Source of the DNA: Paragonimus skrjabini miyazakii | Taxonomy: Eukaryota > Platyhelminthes > Trematoda > Plagiorchiida > Troglotrematidae | Reading direction: 5' to 3' | Assembly: GCA_014338405.1 (NCBI GenBank) | Contig: JTDE01000936.1 | Location: forward strand, 23,634-87,633 | DNA: 64,000 bases | Program-made: the position numbers and the translations under genes | The notes under the pieces: model-generated | What the model was told of the DNA's origin: nothing | What the model saw: only the letters and a program-made list of their open reading frames with translations | Database searches by the model: none | Shown: piece by piece, positions 46,645-59,515 of the stretch | Numbering within the stretch: position 1 is the stretch's first letter | Layout: every line of letters starts with the position of its first letter

Positions 46645-46712
46645 CTTGAACAAGGTTCGAACTCGACACTCTTTTTGATAGTTGCCGGAGATCTTGGCAC
46701 TAGGACACTAGT
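46645..46712 (-). repeat. tRNA-like segment, possible SINE head
   Basis: On the minus strand GTGTCCTAGTGCCAAG resembles a pol III A box (consensus TRGYNNANNGG), and GAGTTCGAACCTTG about 45 bases later fits the B box (GGTTCGANNCC) with one change. The spacing is that of a tRNA. No cloverleaf with paired acceptor stem could be drawn, so a decayed tRNA-derived SINE is more likely than a functional tRNA. Confidence 0.4.
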
Positions 46713-49700
46713 TCTGGGAGAAACCGTTACGAGCAGCCGGTTACTATGATCTGTTGTGTACATTATTTGTGCTGCTTTTAACTCAGATAGATTGAGTACA
46801 AACCAACTTGCCGGTTTCACTTTTGGCTGCAGACACAGGGGCACACAGTGATGATTAGAACATTTCATGATGAGCATCATTAACTACTATAATAATTATG
46901 TTAAACTCCCCGTCTCAAGTGACGCTGTTGTTAATGGTTTAATGGATAACGACCGTCCTTAGAACACAAAAGCATTGCCGTTCCATGCCATTGTGGTCGT
47001 AATTAGCGCAAAACTGATAGTCCAAAGTGGCTTGTACCCGGTCACACTTACGAGGAGTGAGACAGTTAAACAACGATGCTTATGTTTCTCTCAAGCCTAC
47101 ACTTCAAGATCGGTTTCGCCGTTGCTTAGATTCAACAGGCGTAGTAGCAAGCATACATGGGGTTTGTACTACCGACGGTTGTGTTAACTGTCACGACAAC
47201 TGGAATGTAATCAAATTAGTGCAAACCTTCTAGTCGTTCGTTTCAAGGCTGTTCATAGGACTGGCGATTTCGTGAACAAATATATCGAATAGTTACACTG
47301 GCATTATAATCTGATATGCGCAAATAAGGGGAAGTTTGGTCACGAATGCTGGACGTGCTTGTATGCAAGGTAGAACTTACAACGGAACAGGATCATGGGT
47401 TAGTCTGGGAACTTATATTCCACAACCCTCTTCTTAGCTCAGTCATAGGCGAGTCAGTTAAACCGGTTGGTGATTATATGCGACTGCAAGCATTTCCATT
47501 AATGACGAACAGTTGGGATCAAATTGCCCAACGCAAATAATTCTTCTATTCTTGTTACATACAGTGAGAAATAGGCTTTCAGTGTTGCCTGCGCTGTTGT
47601 TGATGGGTCCATAGAAGAGTAAAAAAACGTTTGCTCAAAGGTTGGTAAAGTGAAACTAAAAGACTTTCTAATAAAGTTTTGAAATGCAATGGGATTGGGT
47701 GTGATTATGATGGAACGGTAAGGCATAACCCATTTTCATGAGATATCCAAAGAACTGTTAGCCTAGTGAATGAGAGTTTACGACAAAACAATATTTTGCC
47801 ACCGTCCTTTTTCCAAGTGTAAATTTGGTTAGAATAATTGGAGCGGGATCGGAATTTGCGATATTTGTGTTGAATATTTCGGTTCTTATCAGGTTGGCTC
47901 AAACGTTCTGTGACTGAGAGTTGCAATTAAGGGAAATTGGACTGCTAACTGGTTTTCCAAGCTGTCCCGTACACTGTCATGACACATGTTGAAAGTGAGT
48001 TTAAAGAGAAACAGCATAATCTTGCCGACGTAAAAGTGAACATTAAAACAAAACACCTAAATCTGTACCTGGTCAAGGTAGCCAGAAATGCGTTTAGTGA
48101 GTACACTGGACAGGAAGTAAACAAGACCTCATCAGTCAGCTGATGGAACAAAACCCTAAAAGGCCCATGGTTTTCGTGTCCTTCGTTGAGTTGTACACTG
48201 TCAGTCAGTTAAACGTGGTACACTCGATATACAAACAAACGAATCCTCAGTTACTGATCCTTTCGGACATTGTAGTGTCACTTGACAACATTCAGTTTTG
48301 AAAGCTTATTCTACCAATAACTGACGAAAGGCCATAGTGACAACATAAAATTACCGGAATCAGAATGCCGACGTGTTATCGGCGAGGTGACGAAGCGTAA
48401 CGATTCTGTTCCTCCAGTTGACATCTGTTTGAAGTGTGGATGGGTTTGTCCAAATGGATCTGATTGGTCCCTGTGAAGAAATGGCTTTTTGGGGCAGCGG
48501 AAACTTAAACGGTCATCAGTGTGTTTCTCGGAGGATTTGCTCTCAGGTTCGAGATAACGACATCCTTTTGTTGCAGCCCAGTTGGGAAAGATATGGTTTC
48601 GAGATAGTAATATTCTTCTTACAAATTGTGTGACGTGCGAACGAACACAGTCTAGACTCAGGAGTAAAGTATTCGTGCAGTCGGGGAAGATGAACACGTT
48701 CGGTTGAGTGTTACAATCTGAAACATATTGAAATAATGTAGGCTCCTTCTATTGCACAGAAATGAGAGAATCATCATTTACGCTTACCTGTCTCTGGTTT
48801 CTACTGTGACTAAAAACCCGTAAAATTATATGAAGGTATGAAAACGTGAAGATGATTAATTATCGAAGGGCACGTCAGCATCTAACAAGTGATAGCAGTT
48901 AAGTCGAATTTTGGTAGATATGCACAACTGGTGAGAGTTTGTGTGACGTCTGGAAAACCCTTGGTGCATCTTACCAGTCACGTATATGCTGATCAATTTG
49001 TGGCTCAAAACTCTCACCCAATTTAACAGTGGACATCTGGAATGGAGCATTCAATTATGAGCAGACTTGCAGTATAAGAAAGTTATAGTGACTTTTTCAT
49101 TCAATGCTCCAGTTTCAAACAGTAGCCGCTAGAATTCAGTCCTCTTTGGTGGAAGGGGATTTGTTGACAAGTGACTCGAATGAGTAAAAACTGTTGTGGG
49201 AGACGATTAAGTACTCATTTTGGGTGTTTGTGAAACACCGAGAATTAGCCTAATGTCGCTGGTCACTCTCAGCCTGGGAGCGCTCTGAATCACCTAACTC
49301 TGCAAACAGTCCGCCTTCGGACAGATTCAATAGATGTCATTTTTTACACACGGTCGTTTGTAGGCGAGGGTCCAATATGTATTGGGGCATTATGGAGAGG
49401 ACGTTAGATTGTAAAGGGTTAAACCTTTTTTGTGTTTTTTAACAGTTGCTATAGTGTTTACTGATGACCTCAAGATGACTACGACCAGTGGTAAAGCAGC
49501 TGCAAGCAGTGCTTCAGTTGAGCTGTTCTCATATTGAGGTCTGCAGCCTTATATCACAAAGTGTTAGTGAGTACAGTGAATGACTTCATATACGCACATG
49601 CTGAGCTGTAAGTGGGTTTTTCCAAACCACTCGTGAAAGTAGTTGATATCGCTTCAAGGAGCGTACAAATCTTTCGGACCTTCTACTATCCTATTAATTT

Positions 49701-50773
49701 TGCCAACATCACTGTAGGCAAAAGTTGACAGTTTGAGAATCCTTGATAAATTAGAAACAAGTGGAGTGAATGGTAAAGATTGGAGTGGGCAAATGCAAAG
49801 TACCGTCATTGACGGGAAGGCAGCAGATAGCTGACGATTAACAGTCAGCTCAAGCCCACATCAGATCAGCTATCAATTAGATTGCCTAGGCGGCAATCAA
49901 CCGACAACGTAGCTCTGTAGCCTGTGTAACAGGATGACTTAATCAATGTCATCTTAAGTCTTAGTTGAACTCAAGATAACCTGTCTCAAATGACAAATTC
50001 TCAGCTGTAATGTTAATTCACACGACAGAGATTCTCAAGTGTTTCCAGTACATTAAAATTTAATATGAAATTTATCCTGTGCTTAATTGAAAAATTCAAC
50101 TCTGGTTATCTTAGACATGATTAAAAGATCAACGAGGACACTGAAAACAAAATTATTGGTTGATAATCTTCTGCAGCTTGTGTGTATCCATATCTGAGGC
50201 TTGAAGTGTTTGTAACTTTTTACCATGTCTTTGATAGAAGACTAGTTAATAGTGAATGATCCATATAAATATTGATAACGGTTCCGCAAATTTAATAACA
50301 CAACTATTTCAAGTTGGCCAGGGATTGGAAAACCCGAAATTGGTGTTTTATATGCTACAAGCATCAATTATTTAACTTTCAGTTATGAAATTGATAACTG
50401 GAATAGTTCATCGCAATTGTTCCGTATTCCACTAGTAATCACACTGGGTGTACAACCAGGTTTACCTTCCCACTGTTTGCTCAATCACTGGCATCTTCTT
50501 CGCATGCGTTGAGACATCCAAAATTAGTTCGAAACTATAAATTTACTGCCGAGCGTAACTTTTACCTTAAAAAGGTAGCAAATGTTTATGACAAATTGTT
50601 TCCTTAGCAATATGGTACTGCTTCATATCAGGTAGATGATACTAGACAGTTTAGCCTTCGTTCGTTGCTCGTGAAAATGCATACTAGGTCTTTAACAACC
50701 GAGAACGAAAATAGGCCGTCCAATTAGATTATGCACGGAAGAAATCCAACATACGCGCTCTCCGTTAAAACTA
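46713..50773. other. No recognised gene
   Basis: About 4 kb. The minus strand has a 128-codon open run at 48311-48697 rich in Ser, His, Pro and Thr, with acceptor- and donor-like sites at 48470 and 48355, but no homology and no partner exon. The rest holds nothing visible. Confidence 0.3.
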
Positions 50774-50979
50774 TCAGGTTTTCACAACTCGTCTGCTGAA
50801 TAACACGGATTTTGCCAAATTTTCAACTTCTACCATGTGTATCGTCGTTTCAGTGGTTCCACTAGCTGTGTTCGACTTTGAATTTGACGCCTTCGGTTTG
50901 TGATTGAAATGGTACTGAGCCATCAAGATTGCAGTGACATTTTTTCTGTTTCGTTTAATCATCCCGTTGCTAGAAGCGA
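50774..50979 (-). CDS. Possible terminal exon, unknown product
   Basis: An acceptor-like tract (TTTTCTACCTTTTAG) ends at 50980, followed by an open minus-strand frame reading SSNGMIKRNRKNVTAILM, QYHFNHKPKASNSKS, TETTIHMVEVENLAKSV, closing with two consecutive stops after VVKT. The codon pattern looks protein-like. It lies downstream of, and on the same strand as, the CtBP-like gene and could be its last exon or another gene's. No phase link was found. Confidence 0.22.
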
Positions 50980-53900
50980 CTAAAAGGTAGAAAACTCAGC
51001 ACAGCTTTAAGCGATATTATGTTGCTTGCTTGTTTGAGTCATGGTCATGGTCAGCCGAGTACTTCGAGCTCTTGTTCATTCATTATTATTTACCTTGTAA
51101 AACTGTTGTACAGTATCTTTTTTCGTGGCTCATTACTTGCTGCCGTCCCCGAGGGGTGGATGCAATCAGTTTGGTTCAGTTTAGAAGTACAGGTTGAACT
51201 GTCTGACTAGCTGACGGTCAAACCGTTGCGGCCATCTGATTAAACTATAATGAAGTATTAAAGCATATCTCAGTACGCATTTTGTCATAGCTCACTAGGT
51301 GCACATGACCACACACGAAACAGCTTCTACGTTCGTCACTGAGCTCATCCAAAGCCAACACCAGTGGCGGGTTCTCAGACACCAGTGAGCATTGCCTTTC
51401 CGAACAGAAGAAAATTATACAGCAAAACCCACGCCCAGTTCAGCATCTCAGTTACTCAATTTGCGCTTACGAATTACAGACTATGGGTGCTCATGTTTAG
51501 TTGGCTTTACATAGTTCCAGGATTGTGAGGAAGTCTTGTCCTTTAGAGGCTGTTGTCTACTGTCCTTGTGATATGGATCACGGAACACGTCAGCAATGAC
51601 TAAACTTAAGAGGTAAAAGGCTTGAACGAGTTCATTCGGAGCCGACTGTCTGCAAGAGTAAATGCGTTTATGTCCACAATAATCTTTATCGTTGCTTGCT
51701 TACGGGGATATTATTCAGTAGCCGAAGTTTGTGATTCATAGTACGTAAAAGCGAAGTGAATGAGTCAACCGGATCGATAAGATAATGTGCTGTTTTGCCC
51801 CAAAATATGTGCATATATATATGAGGTGAGCTGTAAGCATCGAAACATGTCAATGCCCTTTAAAAATACAGAAAATCTTAATCTGGTGCTTCGTTTTAAA
51901 ATTGGCTGGCAGAAGACCAGTGTTCGGATGTCAATGCTCCTATAGACTATGAATCGTGTTCAATTGGGAACAGTGATGCTCCCCTAATATTAAACTATGC
52001 TATTCGTAATTATTCTGCATAACCAATAGACATGTCGAGGAAATCAATTGTTAACTGAGTGCATATATTAAAAATTCACCGGACTCATCTGGCAGAAAAC
52101 TATATAAAGGTGCAGGTAGATGAATTTGAGCGTAAACATACCGGTGGTATTTTGCACAGCAAATTCGTATCTGTTCGTTACTAGCGTATCCAACTTCTTA
52201 TCGTCCAATGCCATTTGGACCCAAATAACCTCATCTTGATCGAGGACGCGTTCATTCGTGAGATATAACAGACAACAACCTGAGAAGAAAAAAGTAACCT
52301 ATGCTTTAGTAACATGATCTATCTTGTTTGTAGTCTATGTGATCAGTTAGAAAGCCTCAGAAAAAACCAGCTACAACTTTTCCGGTATTGAAAGAACTTT
52401 GCCCATATTCGCCCGATCCAACTTATCAATCTTCTTGAGACTTCCATTGTTTTTATCTAATAAACGCAAATAATCGATTAACCGTGTGCTTCATGGAAAA
52501 ATGCTACAAATTTTCTCATTTGGTCGTGGTTCAATGCATGGTTGCACATGGCAGTTGATTAACGTGTTTGCATCCAGCTGCCTAATTCCTGAATGCTAGT
52601 GATTGAAGACCGATTTTTTGCTCGGGCGATTTTGTATCTCCACAGTGAATTACGTCCGATTCTACCCGAACGGATTTGGATTTATGGAAGAGGTGAGCAC
52701 ATGCGCACATTGGATTGTGTTGATGGACATATCTAAATGTCACACAATCACTGTAAGATAACAAACAGAACCTGCCAGTTTGGTTTGTTGGATGGGTGTT
52801 AAAAACTGTCACCTGAGCTCCTATTAATAACCGGTGCTTGAAGCGAGCTCAAGAGAAAAAAAATCAGTGAATGTCACCAACAAATATGTCAAATTTTATT
52901 CTGTTGGAGGAGAGATACGTGAATGCAAAGTTCTTTCTTCTGTGGGTTGCTTAAATGGATATCACTTTGATGTTTCAGCATTAAGTTTGTGAGCGACAAA
53001 AAAGAAAACTCAGAAGTTGACAGGGTCAAACAATGTAGACAGCTGCCTCATGCGTAATATTTGCCTGATGATCGTAAAACAATAACACCACTGTCACGAG
53101 GCTGCTCTACCGAACAACAATAGCACTGAAAGTTTGCAAGCTGAAATAAAAAGGTGGGCATGCATATTAACATTGGTCAGGTCACGGCATTTAACTAAGT
53201 GATTACGTAACAGGGTTGTCGATGGATTAATTGTCCCACCTTCTGTTAGCGCACTATTCCAGACTCCTTTCACGAATGCCGGAACATGAACAAATCGAAT
53301 CTTCGTTTTGCCACAAGTTAAATTCTATTGGTTAACCTAAGTATTCCTGTTTTGCCCGATCCATTCGGAGAAAAAAATTATGTTGGTTCTTTGACCGAAA
53401 AGATGCTGAGTTTCCAATGGAGATACTCCTCTGAACTTTCTCTACCGACCTTGCTAGGTTGAGTTTCTAACAATAAACGTTTTCCTTTCTCCCGCATATG
53501 TTACAAATATGGAAATTGCGAATAAACCAATCTTAAAAATGCGTCACAACATTAGCAGTTAGGTGACAGTTCTTTATCGGATAAATGCTATTTTGCTTCA
53601 AAACTAAAATAAACCAAGATAGTATTACCAAAAATAAACGTATCTTGTTTGTGGAGTATCTAATTCACAGTATCTCAATGTCCTCGTTATAAGCATTGAT
53701 TCTGGAGATAAAATGAGCTGTAGTTGTAGTGCAATTCAAGTCAACTGAACTTTACCGCATTGGACAAAGACTTTCTGCTACACATACTCATCCAGTAGTT
53801 ACATGTACACCAACGAAAAATGAAAAAATAAACAAGGAGAACTTTAGATTATGCATGCAAACGCTCCTTAAGCCCAGTGACAGCTCTGATTACCACAAAT

Positions 53901-54444
53901 ATACGGGGTCTGCTAACGGAGTTTTCTGGCTATATTTGGTTGGCCAGGAGCGCAACTATATGTTGAAACATCTGTCGACCTTGTTTAAACAACATCGTTT
54001 GAATGCATACGGTCTGCAGTTGGCACAAGTATTCAGCAAGTGTTCTGTGGGATGTTTTTGTCACAGGCTGTAATTTGTTTAGAAAGTAGGAAGACAACTA
54101 GACCTGATAAGAAAATGGCATTGTTTTCCGATAAATTAACGTATAGGCGTGAAATTTTTTGGAATAAAACGGGTACCCTAAATAGGGCAACAGGAGAATA
54201 GTTGAGGAAGAGTATGATAATGGACGAAATGTACAACTACATGCCATCAAAAAGATGACAAACGATACTTTGAAGAAAGGTTTATCAATATGAAGAGGTT
54301 AGCTTAGACTATAAGTCAGATAGTCGACTGCGAAGCAGTTTGATAGAGGTTGAACAACCCTATGCCTAGAAAGGCAACAATAATTTTACTGGAGAATTTT
54401 AGTGAGGAATCTTGTTTCAAATTGTGAGAGGATGACCATCTCAC
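50980..54444. other. No recognised gene; expected 3' part of the CtBP-like gene
   Basis: About 3.5 kb. The C-terminal exons of the CtBP-like gene should be on the minus strand here or further left, but I could not read the conserved helix that follows the last exon found. A 114-codon open stretch on the plus strand (53729-54073) is not recognised. Confidence 0.35.
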
Positions 54445-54555
54445 CAGATAATCAACAGCTTTCCGATGATCATAACCGATGGTTTTATGAACTAGAATAC
54501 TATAAGTGCCAGATGGAAATTTCCGCAAGGAGGAGTCAGTCGTGAAATGTATATC
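54445..54555 (-). CDS. CtBP-like / D-2-hydroxyacid dehydrogenase-fold gene, C-terminal catalytic-domain exon
   Basis: Boundaries are set by a pyrimidine-rich acceptor (CACACACCCCTTAG) and donor GTGAGA. The exon is 111 bases, phase 0 to 0. It encodes DIHFTTDSSLRKFPSGTYS then ILVHKTIGYDHRKAVDYL. In CtBP and other D-2-hydroxyacid dehydrogenases the pattern is ALDVHE.EP....PL....NLI.TPHTAWYSEQA...M. The spacing from the NLI strand to the QA helix is the same without gaps. The catalytic His of TPH is Thr here, and the Glu of DVHE is Phe. A short exon (about 14-18 residues) is still missing between this exon and 55296-55574, since their phases (1 and 0) do not join directly. The assignment of this exon is therefore less certain than that of the two before it. 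Confidence 0.45.
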
Positions 54556-55295
54556 CTAAGGGGTGTGTGAAGGACTCTATAGTTCAACAGCTTGGGGCGG
54601 TGTTGACTTAAGCCACTGACTCGTGACAAGAAGAATATACGTTTGGATCTCTAACCTAGTAAGTTTAAATGAGGAGAAAATCGATCGTGGATGATTGAAT
54701 TGGAAATTTGTCCACAAAGACATGAGCAGCTTACGGAATTCTGGCTCATAATGTCATACTTAAAGTGAAATGCCGGTGGTGCATTTCTTGCCAACAGAAG
54801 TGAATACAAGCGAACAATATTCATGAGGTTGAATGTCCATATAATTGAAGTTCCAGTGACTGAGACATAGATTCGCTATATAAAATCTGCTCGTGTTGAT
54901 AAACGTTCAGGTGATCTGCGCCTCAGGATTAAGATGGTAATAGGATATCGATAGAAGACAGAGAAAATAAGAATATCCCATAATCATCAGTTTAAAAAAA
55001 TATTTGGGGATAATATAGGTGAATAAAGATTTCAGTTCTACAAAAATTATTCGTCATACAAGCAAAACAGCTTTCACACTTTTAGGACGTTAATGCTAGG
55101 TTCATCACCGAAGTTTGTTTAACCCTAGTGGTTATTATGAACAAAAATATTTTCAGATAGCATGAGATAAAGCAAACAACAATACTGGGATCAATAAACC
55201 TACTGATGGCCGAACAACCAACCTGAAGTAAATAACCTGTGTTCACATCCCTCCCCAATCAGGATGATCTAAGCAACGGCATTTCAAATGCTCAC
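54556..55295 (-). other. Intron region of the CtBP-like gene
   Basis: About 740 bases of AT-rich sequence. It should contain a small exon (length 2 mod 3) coding for the L.QALK.GRI.GAAL part of the fold; I could not find it with confidence. Confidence 0.35.
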
Positions 55296-55574
55296 CAGAT
55301 TTAACGTAATCCAGGAGTCCATCGGTTAACCTGTGCCCGACTTTCTGAGAATCGTAGACTGATAAACTGTTCGTGGGTGAAATCCGGCCTTCTATGGAGC
55401 AATCGTAACCCTTCATGATAATAAGCCAATCAGACCGTGAGACCAGTTCGACGAGTGACTGAACGCGATGAATATTGAAAAGGAACTCCATACCGTCCCG
55501 TAGGTCGCAATCAGCAACCAAAATTGCACAACCGAAAGATTGTAAACGACGGTACACTCCAATTATCGCACTAC
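55296..55574 (-). CDS. CtBP-like gene, Rossmann (cofactor-binding) domain exon
   Basis: Acceptor CTTTTCTCCTTTAG and donor GTGAGC bound a 279 base exon, phase 1 to 1. It encodes SAIIGVYRRLQSFGCAILV, ADCDLRDGMEFLFNIHRVQS, LVELVSRSDWLIIMKGYDC, through VGHRLTDGLLDYVKS. It aligns without gaps to CtBP over about 60 residues from the DP.L.DG.E motif: DCDLRDGME with DPYLSDGVE, RVQSLVEL with RVSTLQDL, RSDW with HSDC, then G7, I16, G37, L38 and D40 counted after SD. The catalytic Arg of the NTARGG motif is Thr (HRLTDG). Family role: NAD(H)-regulated nuclear corepressors, or dehydrogenases; here catalysis is unlikely. The frame stays open past both splice sites (55243-55690), so an intron-retaining reading is possible. 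Confidence 0.7.
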
Positions 55575-58500
55575 CTAAAGGAGAAAAGTTAATTCTGTCC
55601 GGTCTGATTTTTAATCCAAATCGCATAAATAATCGTAAAATATTAGAGAAAAGTTCAAACTTAAAGTAACTCTTCTTCTTTCATCGACTGATATTTTCTA
55701 AGGATTGTATATCAAGTTTCTTTGTTAAGCAGTAAACCTGTTGTTGGAATTCCCAACAAACTTGCTTAGGCCAACTCTGTCGAACCAAAAGGGAACCTTT
55801 CCCACTCGCTTATTAACTCAGTTGCAGACATAATACTTTTTTAGCCATCGTTCCAGAGTGGCTGCCACCAAGTTCAACTAGTTTTGGAACAGGTGGGTTG
55901 CCACTATCAACACGTTGCATGTACAAGGTGTTTACCAGTGTTATCCACGCATTCACTGACCTGAACAAACATGGTGTTGCACAGCATACTAAACAGATTA
56001 AATAATGTAACCTGTCTGTATGGTATGTACTTTGTGGTTTCAATCTGCCCAAAGCACTGTTATAAGATTGGGTCGGTAACGAACACGTTTTTGTTACCGC
56101 TTGCCAGCCGCTCGAGACTGTAGATTACTTCACTCACCTGGATGGTATCATTTTATCAGCCGGTAGTATAACTGACGAGGTGTCCACAAAGATAGCGAAC
56201 TCACGCAGTAAATTCGCCAACCTTCGTCATCTGCGACACCAAAAGTTTGTCCATTGGTTGATTAAAGGCAGGGTCTTCAGCGCGTTTGTGCGATCACTTT
56301 TGTTCCATAGATCAGAGACCTAACCTGTTCGTGCGGAAGATGTATACAGACCTTCGGCATTCGACAACTGCTGTCTCCGACATTCATCCAGTCTCAAATA
56401 GACTGACTGTGTAAGCAACACCACGGTCCGTCGGGGCGTATTTGGAAATGGTACTAGTTCGTAGTCGATAACGAAGATAATGATACCACACAATTATCAC
56501 TGGCTGAACCACGTCCTGTGTATGTTGATGGTTCGTTTGCCGCACCGCGTATTGTTAACTGAGTGTGCTGATAATCGGAGGAAACCGTATGTCTGTTAGG
56601 CCATAACATGCTCACGGGCTATGAAATCCTTGATCATACCACTGAGTACGGTTGGTGGATACCAGTCATCAGCTTGGGGGATTTGCGACTATCCTTACCC
56701 CTGGTTGGAAACTCTCTAACATGGCAATGTGATGCAGTCAATGGTGAACATGTATCCACAACGCTGTTTGCTGTTCATTTTCACGAAGTCCTATTGATTT
56801 TTATTTTTTATTTTTCTGTCTATTTTCTCCTTCTTGCAATCGTGCTTATCTATAAATTCACTACTCTGTGGACCGCCATCAGAACCAATGATAGCCGCAG
56901 CCCAAATACTTAGGGATGTGGCTCAAATCCGAATATGATGATGTGCTGGAGAAATATGGACTTAATTAAAACGGTATTAGGCTAAATGTGTTTAATTTTG
57001 AACAAATCCATATCCGCCCCCTTATCAGATATTTTTTAAAACTGGAGACGGCTGAAAGTATACTTCCGTTCACTTAATTTCAGAAATACAATGATTAAAA
57101 CCATGCCGAATGCATCTGTAATGCAAACCAGCTTGTCGGCACTAATCGGTTGTTTGGTGAACCGGGCTAATGCTTGATAATCAGCCGACTCTTTCAAGAT
57201 TGTCTTCTGCGTTCATGAATAGTTGCTGCGAAATATTTATTCGTCAGCCCCCACTTCTCGTAACACCATGCATTCCATCGGTCCCATTTAATTTAAATCT
57301 TATAACCAAAAGTATTGGTGGTTAGCCAAAACTTAGTGGTTTATTAATTATAGTAATTTATTCGGTTTAATACGGTCGTAGTGAATTCTGTAATTGTGAT
57401 ACTTTATGGATAGCTAAAAGCATCCTAGGCAGACTAGAGATGTAAGTTCCTCATTTTGCCACGATACCGCACCCGAAAGGTACGAAGTGCTGTCGTTTGA
57501 CTGACAGGTACCCGCGTCTGAAAATTCCCTGGATAGTGAGCTGTTGAAAGTAGCCTGGAAATTCACTTACTCTGAAAGTCACAGCAAACGAAACAGTGGG
57601 CCTCGCGTGAAGTTTGCGAACGTACGTCAGGAACTATGTTGGCATTATCTAGATTTTTTATGAACGGCTGAGTGTATACTGCGCCAGTCCAAGCAGTTCC
57701 CCTCTACGGCTGTAAAATCGGGTTAATTTGTTCAACAGTTCGTAATCGCTTATGTATCTTCACCCCTGCTGCTCTTGAATTGTTTACTTTGTGTTGCGGG
57801 AGCTTCGCACTGACAGAGAAGACGTTTGTTTGTTTGTAATTGGGTTGAAAAACTTGCTTTAACTACTCAGCATTGCAGCCACTCTTTACGGGATGAACTG
57901 GCCAGATACGTGTTACATATTTTAATCAACAGTTCTGCTTATGTGTGTACTCAGTCTGATTGAGAGTGACGACTTAGTAATTAATACAAATTCTGACCTA
58001 GCGTTATGAAATTGTCGATAGCGTAGCTTACACCAGTAAGGTATACACTGCTTCCTGTCTTAAACAGTATAGCAGGAACAGCTCTGTTTGCTGATGCCAT
58101 TATATGTGGTAACTAAGCGAGTTTAATGCTATCTACCACTTACGTCTCCGTATTTCATTCACTAATTGGGTTAGTCATTTCAATTTTTACCATCCTTCGG
58201 GCCGTTTTCGCTGAGGGTAATACCAGCTAGTTGTATGCGTTCACATTAGAAATATACAACACTTTCGTCTTGTTTCCTAGGTTATACATTGAGTACGGAG
58301 TGGACGAGATTATCTGCAAGCGGTACATAGCAAGTCGCTTTCGGTGACGCTGACATGCGCGCACCTTTTCATTTTGGTCAACGAAACAGATACTCTGAAC
58401 TTCATATACCGCCAACCCCGATAACAACGAGATAGGTTATAAAGAAATTTTCTAACAGAATATTTTTGAATGTATATTAATGTTAGTGTCATCAATATTA

Positions 58501-59515
58501 AAAATATTAGATAATGCAAAACACAGCTTATAGCGGATAGACAGGTGTGTTTAGACTAAGATGACGTCACTCAACAAAAGAGTGCAGTATTTCTTGTGAG
58601 ATACATCAGCCTGAGTTCCAATTGTCTATGCTTATAGCTTCTTAATCATAAACATATTTAGGTAGCATTGTAAACAATCTTCATCCCCTCTCACGTTTAA
58701 ATGTGTCCTTATCTAACAAGAGTGTTTACAGAGCACAGGTTTGTATTAAGCCCTCAAATTTAGTACAAGGCTAATACGTAATGAGTGTGATGCTATTCAT
58801 TAAACAATACAGAGAATCAATTTTAAGTGAGTCAAACGTTTTGATGCAGTAGACCTGTTGATGTCTTCGTAACGAAAATAGAATCCTATATACTAGGAAA
58901 TATTTTTTACAAGAAGAGTTTCGATGAATAACAGACAACATTCGTTGGTGTTTTGATAGTATTGCTTTATTAGAGAGGTTTACACTAGTCAGTGAACGCT
59001 CTTCCAATGTGTATATGGATGAACCCTATGTGTTGAAACTCTTCAGTAAACTGGAAACCGGTGACGTTATCGACGCTGATACACAAACTATCTGGCTGCA
59101 GTAGGTGATAGAGTTTCAATCTTTCTAACAACACCAACGGTGATCTTCTGAATTTTAAAGTGTTTGGCAACATGGTCAGTTGCAAGGTACTCTGTCTCCA
59201 ATGTTGTGCGTGTTTCGAAACCATTTTGTCTTTCTGCTCAAGATAATTTAAAGAACCAAATGTAAGTTAATCATTTTATTCGCTGTTTTAGTAAAGGGTC
59301 GGTTGTGATGTTGTTTTATATTTTTCTTCCGATTTTATCACATTGTCTCACGACTGATGCATAATTAAATCTGGATAGCATTGTTTCACAACATTACTGT
59401 AGTGTATTTTACCCAGTAATGAGCTGCCGATAACGAGGAACGAGATATTCCAGGTGAAAGTGTGCTTTAAAAGGCAGTCACTAGGTAATTTTTCTATGAA
59501 AATGAGGTTACTTAC
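55575..59515 (-). other. 3.9 kb intron of the CtBP-like gene
   Basis: Bounded by donor GTAAGT at 59515 and acceptor at 55575. The flanking exons join in phase: one A before the donor plus GT after the acceptor give Ser. It contains an antisense LINE relic at 56060-56800. The rest, including a minus-strand open stretch at 58227-58427, shows nothing recognised. Confidence 0.6.
56060..56800 (+). mobile_element. Non-LTR retrotransposon C-terminal RT relic, within the intron
   Basis: The plus strand reads QPLETVDYFTHLDG, ILSAGSITDEVSTKIANSRS, KFANLRHLRHQKFV, LIKGRVFSAFVRSLLFHRSE, PVRAEDVYRPSAFDNCCLRH, then (with frame changes) RLPHRVLLTECADN and YPYPWLETL. The family pattern is EVVD.FTYLGS.IS..GS..DEV..RI.KAR.AFANLRHLW, LKGRV..A.VR.VLLYG.ETWP.R.ED..RL.VFDHRCLR, RLP.R.L......W, .WLETL. 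The position of LLYGSETW reads LLFHRSET. It is antisense to the host gene and lies wholly in its large intron. Distinct from the 10-11 kb LINE in its motif wording. Confidence 0.85.

Noticed and set aside
48355..48470. Minus-strand segment with CTTCACAG acceptor and GTAATTT donor inside a 128-codon open run
   Set aside because: No recognisable protein pattern and no phase-compatible neighbour.
54445..54555. First reading of this exon as the N-terminal GSGYD part of CtBP
   Set aside because: That would place it in the wrong order on the minus strand. The C-terminal DVHE...NLI.TPH pattern fits better in order and length.
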